The translations under genes and the position numbers were made by a program. Below the pieces are notes generated by a model, which saw only the letters and a list, made by a program, of their open reading frames with translations, was not told the DNA's origin and searched no databases. From NCBI GenBank assembly GCA_964293155.1, contig CAXYYA010000044.1, positions 1-26,738 of the forward strand: a stretch of 26,738 bases of DNA, written 5' to 3'. Below, piece by piece: positions 16,302-23,387 of this stretch (positions are counted from its first letter, which is position 1; each line of letters begins with the position of its first letter). The stretch is from JAQVEB01 sp028698105. GTDB taxonomy: Bacteria; Bacteroidota; Bacteroidia; Bacteroidales; Dysgonomonadaceae.

Positions 16302-17174
16302 ATGATACATTCCATGACGGGTTACGGCAAAGCCATTGCCGAACTTCCGAATAAAAAGATAACCATTGAAATTCGCTCGCTCAACAGCAAGCAATTCGAC
16401 CTGTTCACGCGTGTCCCCATCATCTACAAAGAAAAAGAGATCGCGCTGCGAAACAACCTTTCCCGCTCGCTGGAACGCGGAAAAATTGATCTGTACTTCA
16501 ACGTGGAAGTTATCTCGAAAGATGTTTCGTCGAAAATTGACCATAACGTATTGAGCCAGTATCACAAAGAGATAAAGGCGATAGCCGGCGAACTCAGCGT
16601 GGATGAGCCGACAGACTGGTTTTGCGTGTTGATGCGGTTGCCTGATGTAATGAAGCAGGATACCGAAGAATTGGACGAAAACGAGTGGAAAACAATCGAA
16701 AAAGCCATTGATGTAGCTGTTTCGGAGGTTAATTCGTTTCGCAAACAGGAAGGCGAAATGCTTGCCGAGGTATTGAAGGCGAAAATAGAAAACATTCGCG
16801 TTCTGCTATCGGAAGTTGAACCTTATGAAGCCGAACGCATCGAAAAAGTGAAAACGAAAATTCTGGAAGGGTTGAAAAACCTGGAAAGCGTGGAGTACGA
16901 CAAAAACCGGTTCGAGCAGGAGATGATCTACTATATTGAGAAACTGGATATTAACGAAGAAAAATGCCGCCTCGCCCACCATTTGGATTATTTTATCGAA
17001 ACAATGGACGATGAAAACGCACAAGGCAAAAAACTCGGTTTTATCACGCAGGAGATCGGACGCGAAATCAACACGCTCGGCTCAAAATCGAATCAATCCG
17101 GCATGCAACGCATTGTGGTTCAAATGAAAGACGAACTGGAACAGATAAAAGAACAGATATTGAATGTCTTATAA
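16302..17174 (+). CDS. yicC: YicC family endoribonuclease-type protein
   Basis: A 290-residue protein with the family's exact beginning MIHSMTGYGKA and end region GKKLGFITQEIGREINTLGSK followed by a helical tail. The N-terminal domain (about 1-155) and the acidic helical C-terminal domain (DUF1732, about 200-290) are both intact. E. coli YicC is reported as an RNase involved in small-RNA turnover; the role here is by homology. It lies 30 bases upstream of gmk, a neighbourhood conserved in many bacteria. Confidence 0.95.
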   Translation: MIHSMTGYGKAIAELPNKKITIEIRSLNSKQFDLFTRVPIIYKEKEIALRNNLSRSLERGKIDLYFNVEVISKDVSSKIDHNVLSQYHKEIKAIAGELSVDEPTDWFCVLMRLPDVMKQDTEELDENEWKTIEKAIDVAVSEVNSFRKQEGEMLAEVLKAKIENIRVLLSEVEPYEAERIEKVKTKILEGLKNLESVEYDKNRFEQEMIYYIEKLDINEEKCRLAHHLDYFIETMDDENAQGKKLGFITQEIGREINTLGSKSNQSGMQRIVVQMKDELEQIKEQILNVL

Positions 17175-17204
17175 ACGGTGCGGTAGTCATATAAATAACC
17201 GTCT

Positions 17205-17774
17205 ATGTCAAAATTGATCATATTTTCAGCGCCTTCGGGAGCCGGTAAATCAACGCTGGTGCGTTATTTGCTGGAACAGGGATTGGATTTGCAATTCTCG
17301 GTTTCGGCCACCAGCCGGCTACCCCGCGGAGAAGAAAAAGACGGTGTGGAATATTATTTCCTCACTCCCGACGAATTTCGCCGACGCATCGCCAACCACG
17401 AATTCCTTGAATACGAAGAAGTTTACCCCGACAAATTCTACGGCACGCTCAAGTGCGAAGTTGACCGCATCCTTGCCGCAGGCAAAAATGTGGTGCTCGA
17501 CATAGACGTAAAAGGCGGCCTGAACATCAAAAAAATATACGGCGAACAGGCATTGAGTGTTTTTGTGATGCCGCCTTCGGTTGAAGAACTGCGCCATCGC
17601 CTTGAAAAACGCGGCACGGATTCGCCCCGGGTGATCGAAAACCGGCTGGCCAAAGCCGAATACGAGATGAGTTTTGCGTCGCAATTCGATGTAATCATCC
17701 AAAACGATGATTACGAACGTGCCAAAGAAGAAACAATGAAAGTTGTAACAGCATTTATCAACCGGAAAATATGA
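17205..17774 (+). CDS. gmk: Guanylate kinase
   Basis: A 189-residue cytoplasmic enzyme that phosphorylates GMP to GDP with ATP. It has the P-loop SAPSGAGKST (8-17), the GMP-binding segment SATSRLPRGEEKDGVEYYF (34-52), and the lid region RLEKRGTDSPRVIENRL. Length matches the family. The stop codon overlaps the start of the next gene by four bases (ATGA). Confidence 0.97.
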   Translation: MSKLIIFSAPSGAGKSTLVRYLLEQGLDLQFSVSATSRLPRGEEKDGVEYYFLTPDEFRRRIANHEFLEYEEVYPDKFYGTLKCEVDRILAAGKNVVLDIDVKGGLNIKKIYGEQALSVFVMPPSVEELRHRLEKRGTDSPRVIENRLAKAEYEMSFASQFDVIIQNDDYERAKEETMKVVTAFINRKI

Positions 17775-18694
17775 GACGCAAGCGTTTATTTGGGATCATC
17801 CTGCCGTTGTTGCTGCCGGCATTTCTTTTTGCCCAAACGGTGCAAAAAGACACGAAAGTGTTTGCTGTGAAAGACGGCCGGGAACTGAAGATGGATATTT
17901 ACTGCGATGCCGATTCCACGCAACAGGCACAACCTTGTTTGGTATTCGTTTTCGGAGGCGGTTTCAAAGAAGGGACGCGCGATGCGAAACTATATACCGA
18001 TTATTTCAACTACTTCGCCAAAAGAGGATTTACGGTCGCATCTATTGACTACCGTCTGGGCATGAAAGGACAAAAAGCGCCCAGCATTTTAAATCAAAAA
18101 CCGTTGCGTCGCGCGATCGCCATGGCTGTAGAAGACCTTTTCTCGGCCACCAATTACCTGCTGAAAAACGCCGGAGAACTGCGTATTGATCCGGCGCAAA
18201 TCATCATCAGCGGCTCAAGCGCCGGCGCAATGACCGTTCTGCAAGCCGACTACGAGAGAAGCAACGGTTTCGCATCCGCACAAGTGCTTCCCCCATCGTT
18301 CCGTTACGCCGGAGTGATCGCGTTTGCCGGTTCCATATACAGCCGCGAAGGCGCTCCCGATTATAAGACCAAACCCGCTCCCACCCTTTTCTTTCACGGT
18401 GATGTCGATAAACTGGTTCCGTTTAAAAGCGTGCGGCTTTTCAATGTAGGCGTTTTCGGTTCCGAATCCATTGCGAAGCAATTTACAAAATACGGCTTCC
18501 CGTTCACGTTTTACATCATGGAAAAAAACGGGCACAACGTGTCGGAATACCCGATGGTGGATTTCCTGCCGGAGATCGAAGAATTTATCCGCGATCTTGT
18601 GATCGGGAGGAAACAATGGCAAATAGAAATTGAATTTTACGATAAGTTCCGCGAATCGGACACATCCACGAATCCGGGAAATTATTACAACTGA
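17771..18694 (+). CDS. Secreted alpha/beta hydrolase (carboxylesterase-like)
   Basis: A 307-residue protein with a signal peptide ending LFAQ (about residues 1-22). The alpha/beta-hydrolase core has an oxyanion-type loop VFGGGF (60-65), nucleophile elbow G148-S-S150-A-G152, a probable acid D213 in HGDVDKLVP, and a probable base H255 in KNGHN. This is the layout of esterase/lipase-type (BD-FAE-like) enzymes. The start lies in the gmk stop codon, so an exported esterase is translationally coupled to a cytoplasmic kinase; I see no metabolic link and this is probably operon convenience. A GMxGQKAPS segment (about 97-105) is distinctive. Substrate unknown. Confidence 0.87.
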   Translation: MRRKRLFGIILPLLLPAFLFAQTVQKDTKVFAVKDGRELKMDIYCDADSTQQAQPCLVFVFGGGFKEGTRDAKLYTDYFNYFAKRGFTVASIDYRLGMKGQKAPSILNQKPLRRAIAMAVEDLFSATNYLLKNAGELRIDPAQIIISGSSAGAMTVLQADYERSNGFASAQVLPPSFRYAGVIAFAGSIYSREGAPDYKTKPAPTLFFHGDVDKLVPFKSVRLFNVGVFGSESIAKQFTKYGFPFTFYIMEKNGHNVSEYPMVDFLPEIEEFIRDLVIGRKQWQIEIEFYDKFRESDTSTNPGNYYN

Positions 18695-18788
18695 AAACGA
18701 TTGATATTCACTGGAAATTCAGTAGATATTCGCTTCGCGTAATTCGTAGTGTAGTTGAATGATCGTTCCAATCGGTGAAATATTCAAC
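18695..18788. other. Gene-free stretch with a GTTGAAT/ATTCAAC inverted repeat
   Basis: Between the hydrolase stop and the second repeat cluster, GTTGAAT (18754-18760) and ATTCAAC (18782-18788) can pair over a 21-base loop. No T-run follows, so it is not a good intrinsic terminator. Nothing coding is visible. Confidence 0.3.
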
Positions 18789-19171
18789 TAAGTAAAGTTT
18801 AAAAAATAAGTACTTAAAGTTAGGCAATTGGCATATTCCAACTTCAATTGCCGCGCCTTTTAGAGCTTGTGTAAAAATGAAAATCTGATGTCTTTTTGTC
18901 ACTCTGAACGCAGCTTTGCGGAGTGAAGAGTCTATCATTTATGACAAACAGAGATTCCTCCTATCGTCGGAATGACAAATTGATACTGTTGTGATGTTTT
19001 TTACACAGCCTGTTTAAGGCGTGGATTGAGAGTTAGCCACAGCAACGGGCTTTAGCCCAAATTGAGTACAATATAAATTTTGGCTAAAGCCTTTCTTTTG
19101 ACTCTTTAGACCCACGGGTTGAAACCCGTGGCAATTGAAACATTGATGAGTTTTTTTTAAAACTTTACTAA
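18789..19171. repeat. Composite palindromic dispersed repeat, copy 2
   Basis: Bounded by TAAGTAAAGTTT (18789-18800) and AAACTTTACTAA (19160-19171), inverted and nearly identical to the ends of copy 1. The left arm to CAATTG at 18850 aligns without gaps to 3632-3694. The right part has GGGCTTTAGCCC (19047-19058), GGCTAAAGCC (19082-19091) and the perfect hairpin CCACGGGT-TGAA-ACCCGTGG (19112-19131), as in copy 1. Instead of the GGGCTGTCTC element of copy 1, this copy holds a different 150-bp palindromic insert at 18863-19012. It fills most of the 528-base gap before the BASS transporter gene. Confidence 0.75.
18863..19012. mobile_element. MITE-like 150-bp element with TGTGTAAAAA ends and TTTA target duplication
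   Basis: The ends GAGCTTGTGTAAAAA (18863-18877) and TTTTTACACAGCCTG (18998-19012) are imperfect inverted repeats. TTTA directly precedes (18859-18862) and directly follows (19013-19016), consistent with a 4-bp target duplication. Inside lies a second palindrome, GTCACTCTGAACGCAG on the left and CGTCGGAATGAC on the right. Removing the insert and one TTTA restores CCGCGCCTTTTAAGGCGTGG, itself a near-perfect hairpin. No transposase gene in the window. Confidence 0.6.
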
Positions 19172-19222
19172 ACAATTGAATAACTATTGAATTACAATAG
19201 AATTTCAACCGAATAACAATTG

Positions 19223-20137
19223 ATGATGCAGAATTTCTTAGAAAAATACCTCCTCCCCATCGCGATGATACTCGGGATAACGTTCCACCGGTGGTTATCG
19301 GTGTTTTCGCCTTTTATCCCCTACTTGTTATCGTTGATGCTCTTTATCACCTACTGCCGGGTTACATGGGATCAGGTTAAACTCACCAGGTTCCATTACA
19401 TTCTGCTCTCCATTCAATACGTGGGAAGTGCGCTTATATATCTTATCCTGCGGCCATTCAACGAAATCCTCGCGCAAGCGGCCATGATCTGTGTGCTCAC
19501 GGCTACGGCCACATCCGCACCGGTTGTGGCGGGTATCCTCGATGGGAGCATCGCCACCGTGGCAGCATATACCATCGTCAGCAACCTGCTGGTTGCCTTT
19601 ATGGCGCCGCTTTTCCTCTCTTTTATCGGCAATACGGGCGAAACGGTTTCGTTTGGCGCATCGTTTTGGTACATTTTCCAGAAAGTGATGCCGATACTCA
19701 TCGTGCCGTTCGTGGCTGCGCTGCTCCTCGCAAAAATATCGCCGAAAATCTACCGGAAAGTACGCTCGGCGCAAATTGTTTCGTTTTACCTGTGGGCCGT
19801 GGCCCTCACCATCGTTATCGGGAACGTAACCAATTTCGTGATCGCGCAAAACGACGGAACATACACCCTCGAAATCATAATCGGTGCGGTGACACTTGTG
19901 ATCTGTCTGCTGCAGTTCGGTTTCGGGCGCAAGATCGGTTCGCGTTTCGGTAAAACCGTGGCCGGAGGCCAAAGTCTCGGGCAAAAAAACACCGTGCTGG
20001 CTATATGGCTTTCGCAAACCTACCTGAACCCGCTCTCCTCACTCGGCCCGGGATTGTACGTATTGTGGCAGAACCTGGTAAATTCGTGGCAGATCTGGCG
20101 GAAAAAGAAATTGGAAGAAAAAGCTTTAAGTGAGTAA
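19223..20137 (+). CDS. BASS-family (bile acid:sodium symporter-like) transporter
   Basis: A 304-residue inner-membrane protein with about nine or ten hydrophobic helices. The conserved centre TATATSAPVVAGILDGS (about residues 93-109) and the later GGQSLGQKNTVLAIWLSQ are the crossover-region motifs of BASS proteins. Despite the family name, bacterial members carry many organic anions, usually with Na+; the substrate here is unknown. The ATG at 19223 is preferred to an in-frame TTG at 19220; ATG 19226 is equally possible. The gene begins only about 50 bases after the composite repeat, and no TAnnTTTG is seen, so its promoter may lie in or before the repeat. Confidence 0.85.
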   Translation: MMQNFLEKYLLPIAMILGITFHRWLSVFSPFIPYLLSLMLFITYCRVTWDQVKLTRFHYILLSIQYVGSALIYLILRPFNEILAQAAMICVLTATATSAPVVAGILDGSIATVAAYTIVSNLLVAFMAPLFLSFIGNTGETVSFGASFWYIFQKVMPILIVPFVAALLLAKISPKIYRKVRSAQIVSFYLWAVALTIVIGNVTNFVIAQNDGTYTLEIIIGAVTLVICLLQFGFGRKIGSRFGKTVAGGQSLGQKNTVLAIWLSQTYLNPLSSLGPGLYVLWQNLVNSWQIWRKKKLEEKALSE

Positions 20138-20315
20138 TAAGAACTTGCAAATGGCATAGTTTTCCTGAGTATGTTTTTGTGAGTGAAAAAAATTATATAC
20201 CTTTCGCAAAAATCAGTATCGCGCATTGTTTTCACCGCAGAAAGTTGCGCAAAGCAACCTGAATTTGGGTGGATATGCGCAATTAGATTGCGGATATTTA
20301 CGTGTTGGCCGCCAC

Positions 20316-20364
20316 TGCTTTTTCACTTCACTAAATTCTTGTAAGTTGTTTCGTGGAAAAAGCA
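20316..20364. repeat. Long-stem inverted repeat upstream of the KilA-N gene
   Basis: TGCTTTTTCAC pairs with GTGGAAAAAGCA with one bulged base, an 11-bp stem. It is not followed by a T-run and lies about 60 bases before the KilA-N promoter, so it is not a simple terminator for the BASS gene. Confidence 0.5.
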
Positions 20365-20422
20365 CAAGAAAGAATTAAAGGGAGAGTAATCGGATAAGCA
20401 ACCGTTATTCTTTTCTTTTTTA

Positions 20423-20430
20423 TAAATTTG
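20423..20430 (+). promoter_or_regulatory. Bacteroidota -7 element for the KilA-N gene
   Basis: TAAATTTG matches TAnnTTTG and ends 19 bases before the ATG at 20450. The gene therefore carries its own promoter, independent of the BASS gene. Confidence 0.55.
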
Positions 20431-20449
20431 TGATTTATTCTGAATATTT

Positions 20450-21268
20450 ATGGCAAAAGGAAGAATTTTACAAGTCAAGGAAGCCTCAATTACAGTCATT
20501 AATCAAAAGAACACTGATTATATCAGTTTAACGGATATGACAGTTTCTTTCAAGGAAGGCAGTGGATTAATAGGGAAATGGATTACCAATAAAAACACGT
20601 TAGAATATTTGGGAGTATGGGAGCGAGTAAACAATCCCGATTTTAATTACCCCGAATTCGGGGTAATTGGGCAAGAGGCAGGTACCAATAGATTTATAAT
20701 GTCCGTTGGTCAATGGATAGACAGAACAAGCGCTGTAGGTATGCTTGTGAAATCGGGGCGATACGGTGGTACTTATGCTCATAAAGACATCGCTTTTCAC
20801 TTTGCGATGTGGCTAAGTCCCGAATTTCAGATATACTTGATTAATGAATTTCAACGCCTTAAAGAAGAGGAACATAACTGCCTAAAATTAGAGTGGAACT
20901 TACAAAGAACACTTGCTAAAGTAAATTATCAAATTCACACTAATGCCATTAAAGAAAACCTTATACCAGACGAGATTACTAAACAGCAAGCAAGTTTTGT
21001 TTATGCCAATGAAGCCGATTTGCTAAACGTTGCCCTTTTCGGAATTACAGCAAAAGAGTGGCGAGACAATAACCACGACAAAACAGGAAATATAAGAGAT
21101 TACGCTACGTTGGAACAACTTGTAGTGTTGAGCAATATGGAAAGCGTGAACGCATTGTTAATCCGACAAGGCTTATCGCAAAGTGAAAAGTTAATTCAAC
21201 TCAACAAGGTAGCCATTACCCAAATGAAATCGTTACTTGCGAGTAACACGATTAAAAAATTGAAATAA
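20450..21268 (+). CDS. KilA-N domain DNA-binding protein
   Basis: A 272-residue soluble protein. The N-terminal 140 residues carry a KilA-N domain, with YISLTDM (24-30), GLIGKWITNKNTLEYLG, FIMSVGQWI, SGRYGGTYAHKDIAFHFAMWLS and FQIYLINEF. The HKDIAFHFAMWLSPEF segment is the hallmark. The family comes from phages and large DNA viruses and binds DNA; bacterial stand-alone members have no settled function. The C-terminal half is helical and less conserved. The base composition is more AT-rich than the flanking chromosomal genes, it has its own promoter, and palindromic sequences lie on both sides. I read it as a horizontally acquired single-gene module. Confidence 0.88.
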   Translation: MAKGRILQVKEASITVINQKNTDYISLTDMTVSFKEGSGLIGKWITNKNTLEYLGVWERVNNPDFNYPEFGVIGQEAGTNRFIMSVGQWIDRTSAVGMLVKSGRYGGTYAHKDIAFHFAMWLSPEFQIYLINEFQRLKEEEHNCLKLEWNLQRTLAKVNYQIHTNAIKENLIPDEITKQQASFVYANEADLLNVALFGITAKEWRDNNHDKTGNIRDYATLEQLVVLSNMESVNALLIRQGLSQSEKLIQLNKVAITQMKSLLASNTIKKLK

Positions 21269-21280
21269 AAGCAAGGAACC

Positions 21281-21398
21281 GCTAACACGGGCTTTGGCGT
21301 CAGGCGGGCTAACGAACAATTGTGAAGTCTCGTCGCCCGCACAAGCAAATAATTAAAATTAATCAGAGAGCCCCGCGGAAAGCCCCACGCCGTTAAAA
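21281..21398. repeat. Imperfect cruciform sequence after the KilA-N gene, attC-like
   Basis: Starts 13 bases after the KilA-N stop. The outer arms TAAC...GGGCTTT (21283-21295) and AAAGCCC...GTTA (21379-21395) are inverted with an uneven internal loop. The inner arms GCGGGC-TA-ACGA (21304-21314) and TCGT-C-GCCCGC (21330-21340) pair with unpaired bases. The left edge ends in TAAC and the right edge begins GTTAAAA, the orientation of integron R'' (YYYAAC) and R' (GTTRRRY) core sites. The size of about 115 bp fits long attC sites. No integrase gene is in the window and the left core is only partly consensus, so this is a resemblance, not an identification. Confidence 0.35.
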
Positions 21399-21491
21399 AG
21401 TAACGTACAATCATTTTAAATGTGAAATCTTTAAGAAAAATATGACAGCATCTTTAATTAATAAACAACCCATTTTTAAATATAAAATCTT

Positions 21492-22151
21492 ATGAACTTT
21501 ACCCCTATATTCGATTTCCTGACCAAGTTACAGGTGTATAACGACCGTAACTGGTTCAACGAACACAAAGAAGAATACAACGAAGCACTTGCGGAATTTA
21601 AAAAATTCGTGAACGCGCTCATTCCGCCGCTAAGTGAGCTCGATCCGAGCATCGGGACGGTGAGCGCCGAGGAGTGCATGTTTCGCATCTATCGCGATGT
21701 GCGGTTCTCCCACGACAAATCGCCGTACAAAACCCATTTCAGCGCTTTTATCGCCAACGGCGGCCGGAAAACCCGTCTGGCAGGATATTACATACACGTT
21801 CAGCCGGATCAGTCGTTTCTTGCCGGAGGTATTTACATGCCCGATCCCGCCGATCTGGAGTCCATCCGCAACCGGATATACCACAATCCCGCCGAAATCC
21901 GTAAGATTCTCGACGACAAAACGTTCAAAAAATATTTTCACGAAATTTCGGACGAAGACAAGCTGAAGAATCCGCCCAAAGGTTATCCGAAGGATTTTGA
22001 AGAGATCGAGTTGCTGAAAAACAAGCATTTCATCACCCATTATGCTCTTGAGAATGAATTTTTTCTGAAGGACAACCTTATTGAGCGGCTGATGAAGGTT
22101 CTAAAAGTGCAGTATCCGTTGAATGCATTTTTAAATAAGGCGTTAGAATAA
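21492..22151 (+). CDS. DUF2461 family protein
   Basis: A 219-residue soluble protein recognised as DUF2461 (TIGR02453 type). It begins FDFLTKLQVYNDRNWFNEHKEEY, contains the strongly conserved MFRIYRDVRFSHDKSPYKTH and GYYIHVQPDQSFLAGG, and ends with a helical region. No signal peptide or membrane segment. No biochemical role is established for the family. It starts about 90 bases after the attC-like sequence and lies 4 bases from the next gene, so the two form one unit. No TAnnTTTG was found directly upstream. Confidence 0.93.
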   Translation: MNFTPIFDFLTKLQVYNDRNWFNEHKEEYNEALAEFKKFVNALIPPLSELDPSIGTVSAEECMFRIYRDVRFSHDKSPYKTHFSAFIANGGRKTRLAGYYIHVQPDQSFLAGGIYMPDPADLESIRNRIYHNPAEIRKILDDKTFKKYFHEISDEDKLKNPPKGYPKDFEEIELLKNKHFITHYALENEFFLKDNLIERLMKVLKVQYPLNAFLNKALE

Positions 22152-22155
22152 AAAA

Positions 22156-22569
22156 ATGAAAACCCACACCACCAATTACACCAACGTCTTCATTCAGGTT
22201 GCAGACGATTGTCCGATCACTAAAGCAGAAATGCCTCCGGCAAAAGATGGAAAAAAATCGGTTGCTACCATGCAATTCGATATGTTGTACGAAAATCCCT
22301 ACAAATATACTTCGGACGACGTGCTTTTTACGGTTTATGCAGACCGCAACGCAATCCCTGAAAACGAACGCCCCGAAGCGCGGGAACAATTTTTTTCGAA
22401 AGGACAAGCCTGTTTCCGTGCTTCGCCGCTCACAAAACGTTACGGCTGGGGAGTGCATCACAATGCCGAAGGCCAAATAGCCATTTATCCGGTGGAATCG
22501 GAGGCGTACAAAAAATATGCGGCAGATGCATCGCTCAACGTTGTCAAGGCAATGCGTTCATCGAAATAA
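22156..22569 (+). CDS. DUF6157 family protein
   Basis: A 137-residue cytoplasmic protein matching my recollection of DUF6157. It begins with TTNYTNVFIQVADDCP and contains SVATMQFDMLYENPYKYTSDDVLF and FRASPLTKRYGWGVHHNAEG. The family is small, widespread and uncharacterised. The conserved D-C-P, Y-G-W-G-H-H and N-P-Y residues may form an active or binding site (inference). Four bases separate it from the DUF2461 gene. Confidence 0.85.
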   Translation: MKTHTTNYTNVFIQVADDCPITKAEMPPAKDGKKSVATMQFDMLYENPYKYTSDDVLFTVYADRNAIPENERPEAREQFFSKGQACFRASPLTKRYGWGVHHNAEGQIAIYPVESEAYKKYAADASLNVVKAMRSSK

Positions 22570-22651
22570 ACGAAGGGTTTTTCCCGTTCCGTTTGACCAT
22601 TCATAAACTTTCCTGCTGCAAAATACGTTTATCATAAACACACAGAATAAA

Positions 22652-23245
22652 ATGGAACAAGAAACACAAAAAAAAGCGAGTAAGAAAAAATCGTGGATAT
22701 CCAACATCCTTTTTATCGGGTTAATCGCTGCCGTTTTGTTTACACCTCTGGGAAGCAAACTCAAGATACTGACAAGCAAACTGATGGCTTCTTTCAGCCC
22801 GTCGGTGCAAAAAGTTGAAAAAAGGGAAAGATTAACGGATTACCAATGGCAACTTACGGACGATAGCAACCAACCTTTCAATTTAAGCCAGGCACAAGGC
22901 AAAGTGATCTTCCTGAACACGTGGGCAACATGGTGCCCTCCCTGTATCGCCGAAATGCCTATTATGCAGGACTTGTACAACAAATACAGGGATAATCCGG
23001 ATGTGGTGTTTGTTTTTGCGACCACAGACCCAAAACCTACCGTGGATAAATTCATGGCCGACAAAGGTTACAACCTGCTGGCCTATTACATTCAGTCCGC
23101 GCCGCCCAAACAACTGGCCTCAAACACCATACCCATCACTTTCCTGATCGGCAAAAAAGGCGATATTGCCATCCGCAAAGTGGGCGCTGCGGATTGGAAC
23201 AGCAGGAAAGTGACAGACACCATTGATCAGTTACTCAAGGAGTAA
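22652..23245 (+). CDS. Membrane-anchored TlpA-like thioredoxin-fold disulfide reductase
   Basis: A 197-residue protein with one N-terminal membrane anchor (about 15-32, after a basic KKASKKK stretch) and a periplasmic thioredoxin domain from about residue 64. The active site is W94-C95-P-P-C98 in NTWATWCPPCIAEMP, and the cis-proline lies in NTIPITFLIG. TlpA/ResA-type proteins keep periplasmic cysteines reduced, for example in cytochrome c maturation. The nearby tetraheme cytochrome gene (24732-26675) makes that role attractive, but the genes are convergent and the link is inference. Confidence 0.92.
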   Translation: MEQETQKKASKKKSWISNILFIGLIAAVLFTPLGSKLKILTSKLMASFSPSVQKVEKRERLTDYQWQLTDDSNQPFNLSQAQGKVIFLNTWATWCPPCIAEMPIMQDLYNKYRDNPDVVFVFATTDPKPTVDKFMADKGYNLLAYYIQSAPPKQLASNTIPITFLIGKKGDIAIRKVGAADWNSRKVTDTIDQLLKE

Positions 23246-23387
23246 CGTCTATGAGTTTGCTTTACCGGCAAACAGGCACCTATACGTTCCATTTCACATT
23301 CGAATGGATACAGACGCACAGATTAATCCGGAATTATCTTCAAAAAGTTATATATTTTTAGAAACACACACTAAACTATCATTCCGT

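Larger units (their letters stand above)
20138..20449. other. Gene-free stretch with several hairpins upstream of the KilA-N gene
   Basis: No ORF is visible. Three inverted repeats occur: GTTGC/GCAAC (20234-20248), CGCAAT/ATTGCG (20278-20292), and the longer TGCTTTTTCAC/GTGGAAAAAGCA (20316-20326 with 20353-20364, one bulged base, 26-base loop). TATACCTTTCG near 20195 looks like a promoter -7 element one base off. The stretch may mark an insertion boundary of the KilA-N module. Confidence 0.4.

Noticed and set aside
20234..20310. A second attC site upstream of the KilA-N gene
   Set aside because: Two short hairpins are present, but no paired YYYAAC/GTTRRR edges or nested outer stem could be drawn.
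23223..23387. 55-residue extension of the barrel protein
   Set aside because: It overlaps the end of the TlpA gene and lacks a signal peptide; the signal peptide begins exactly at ATG 23388.
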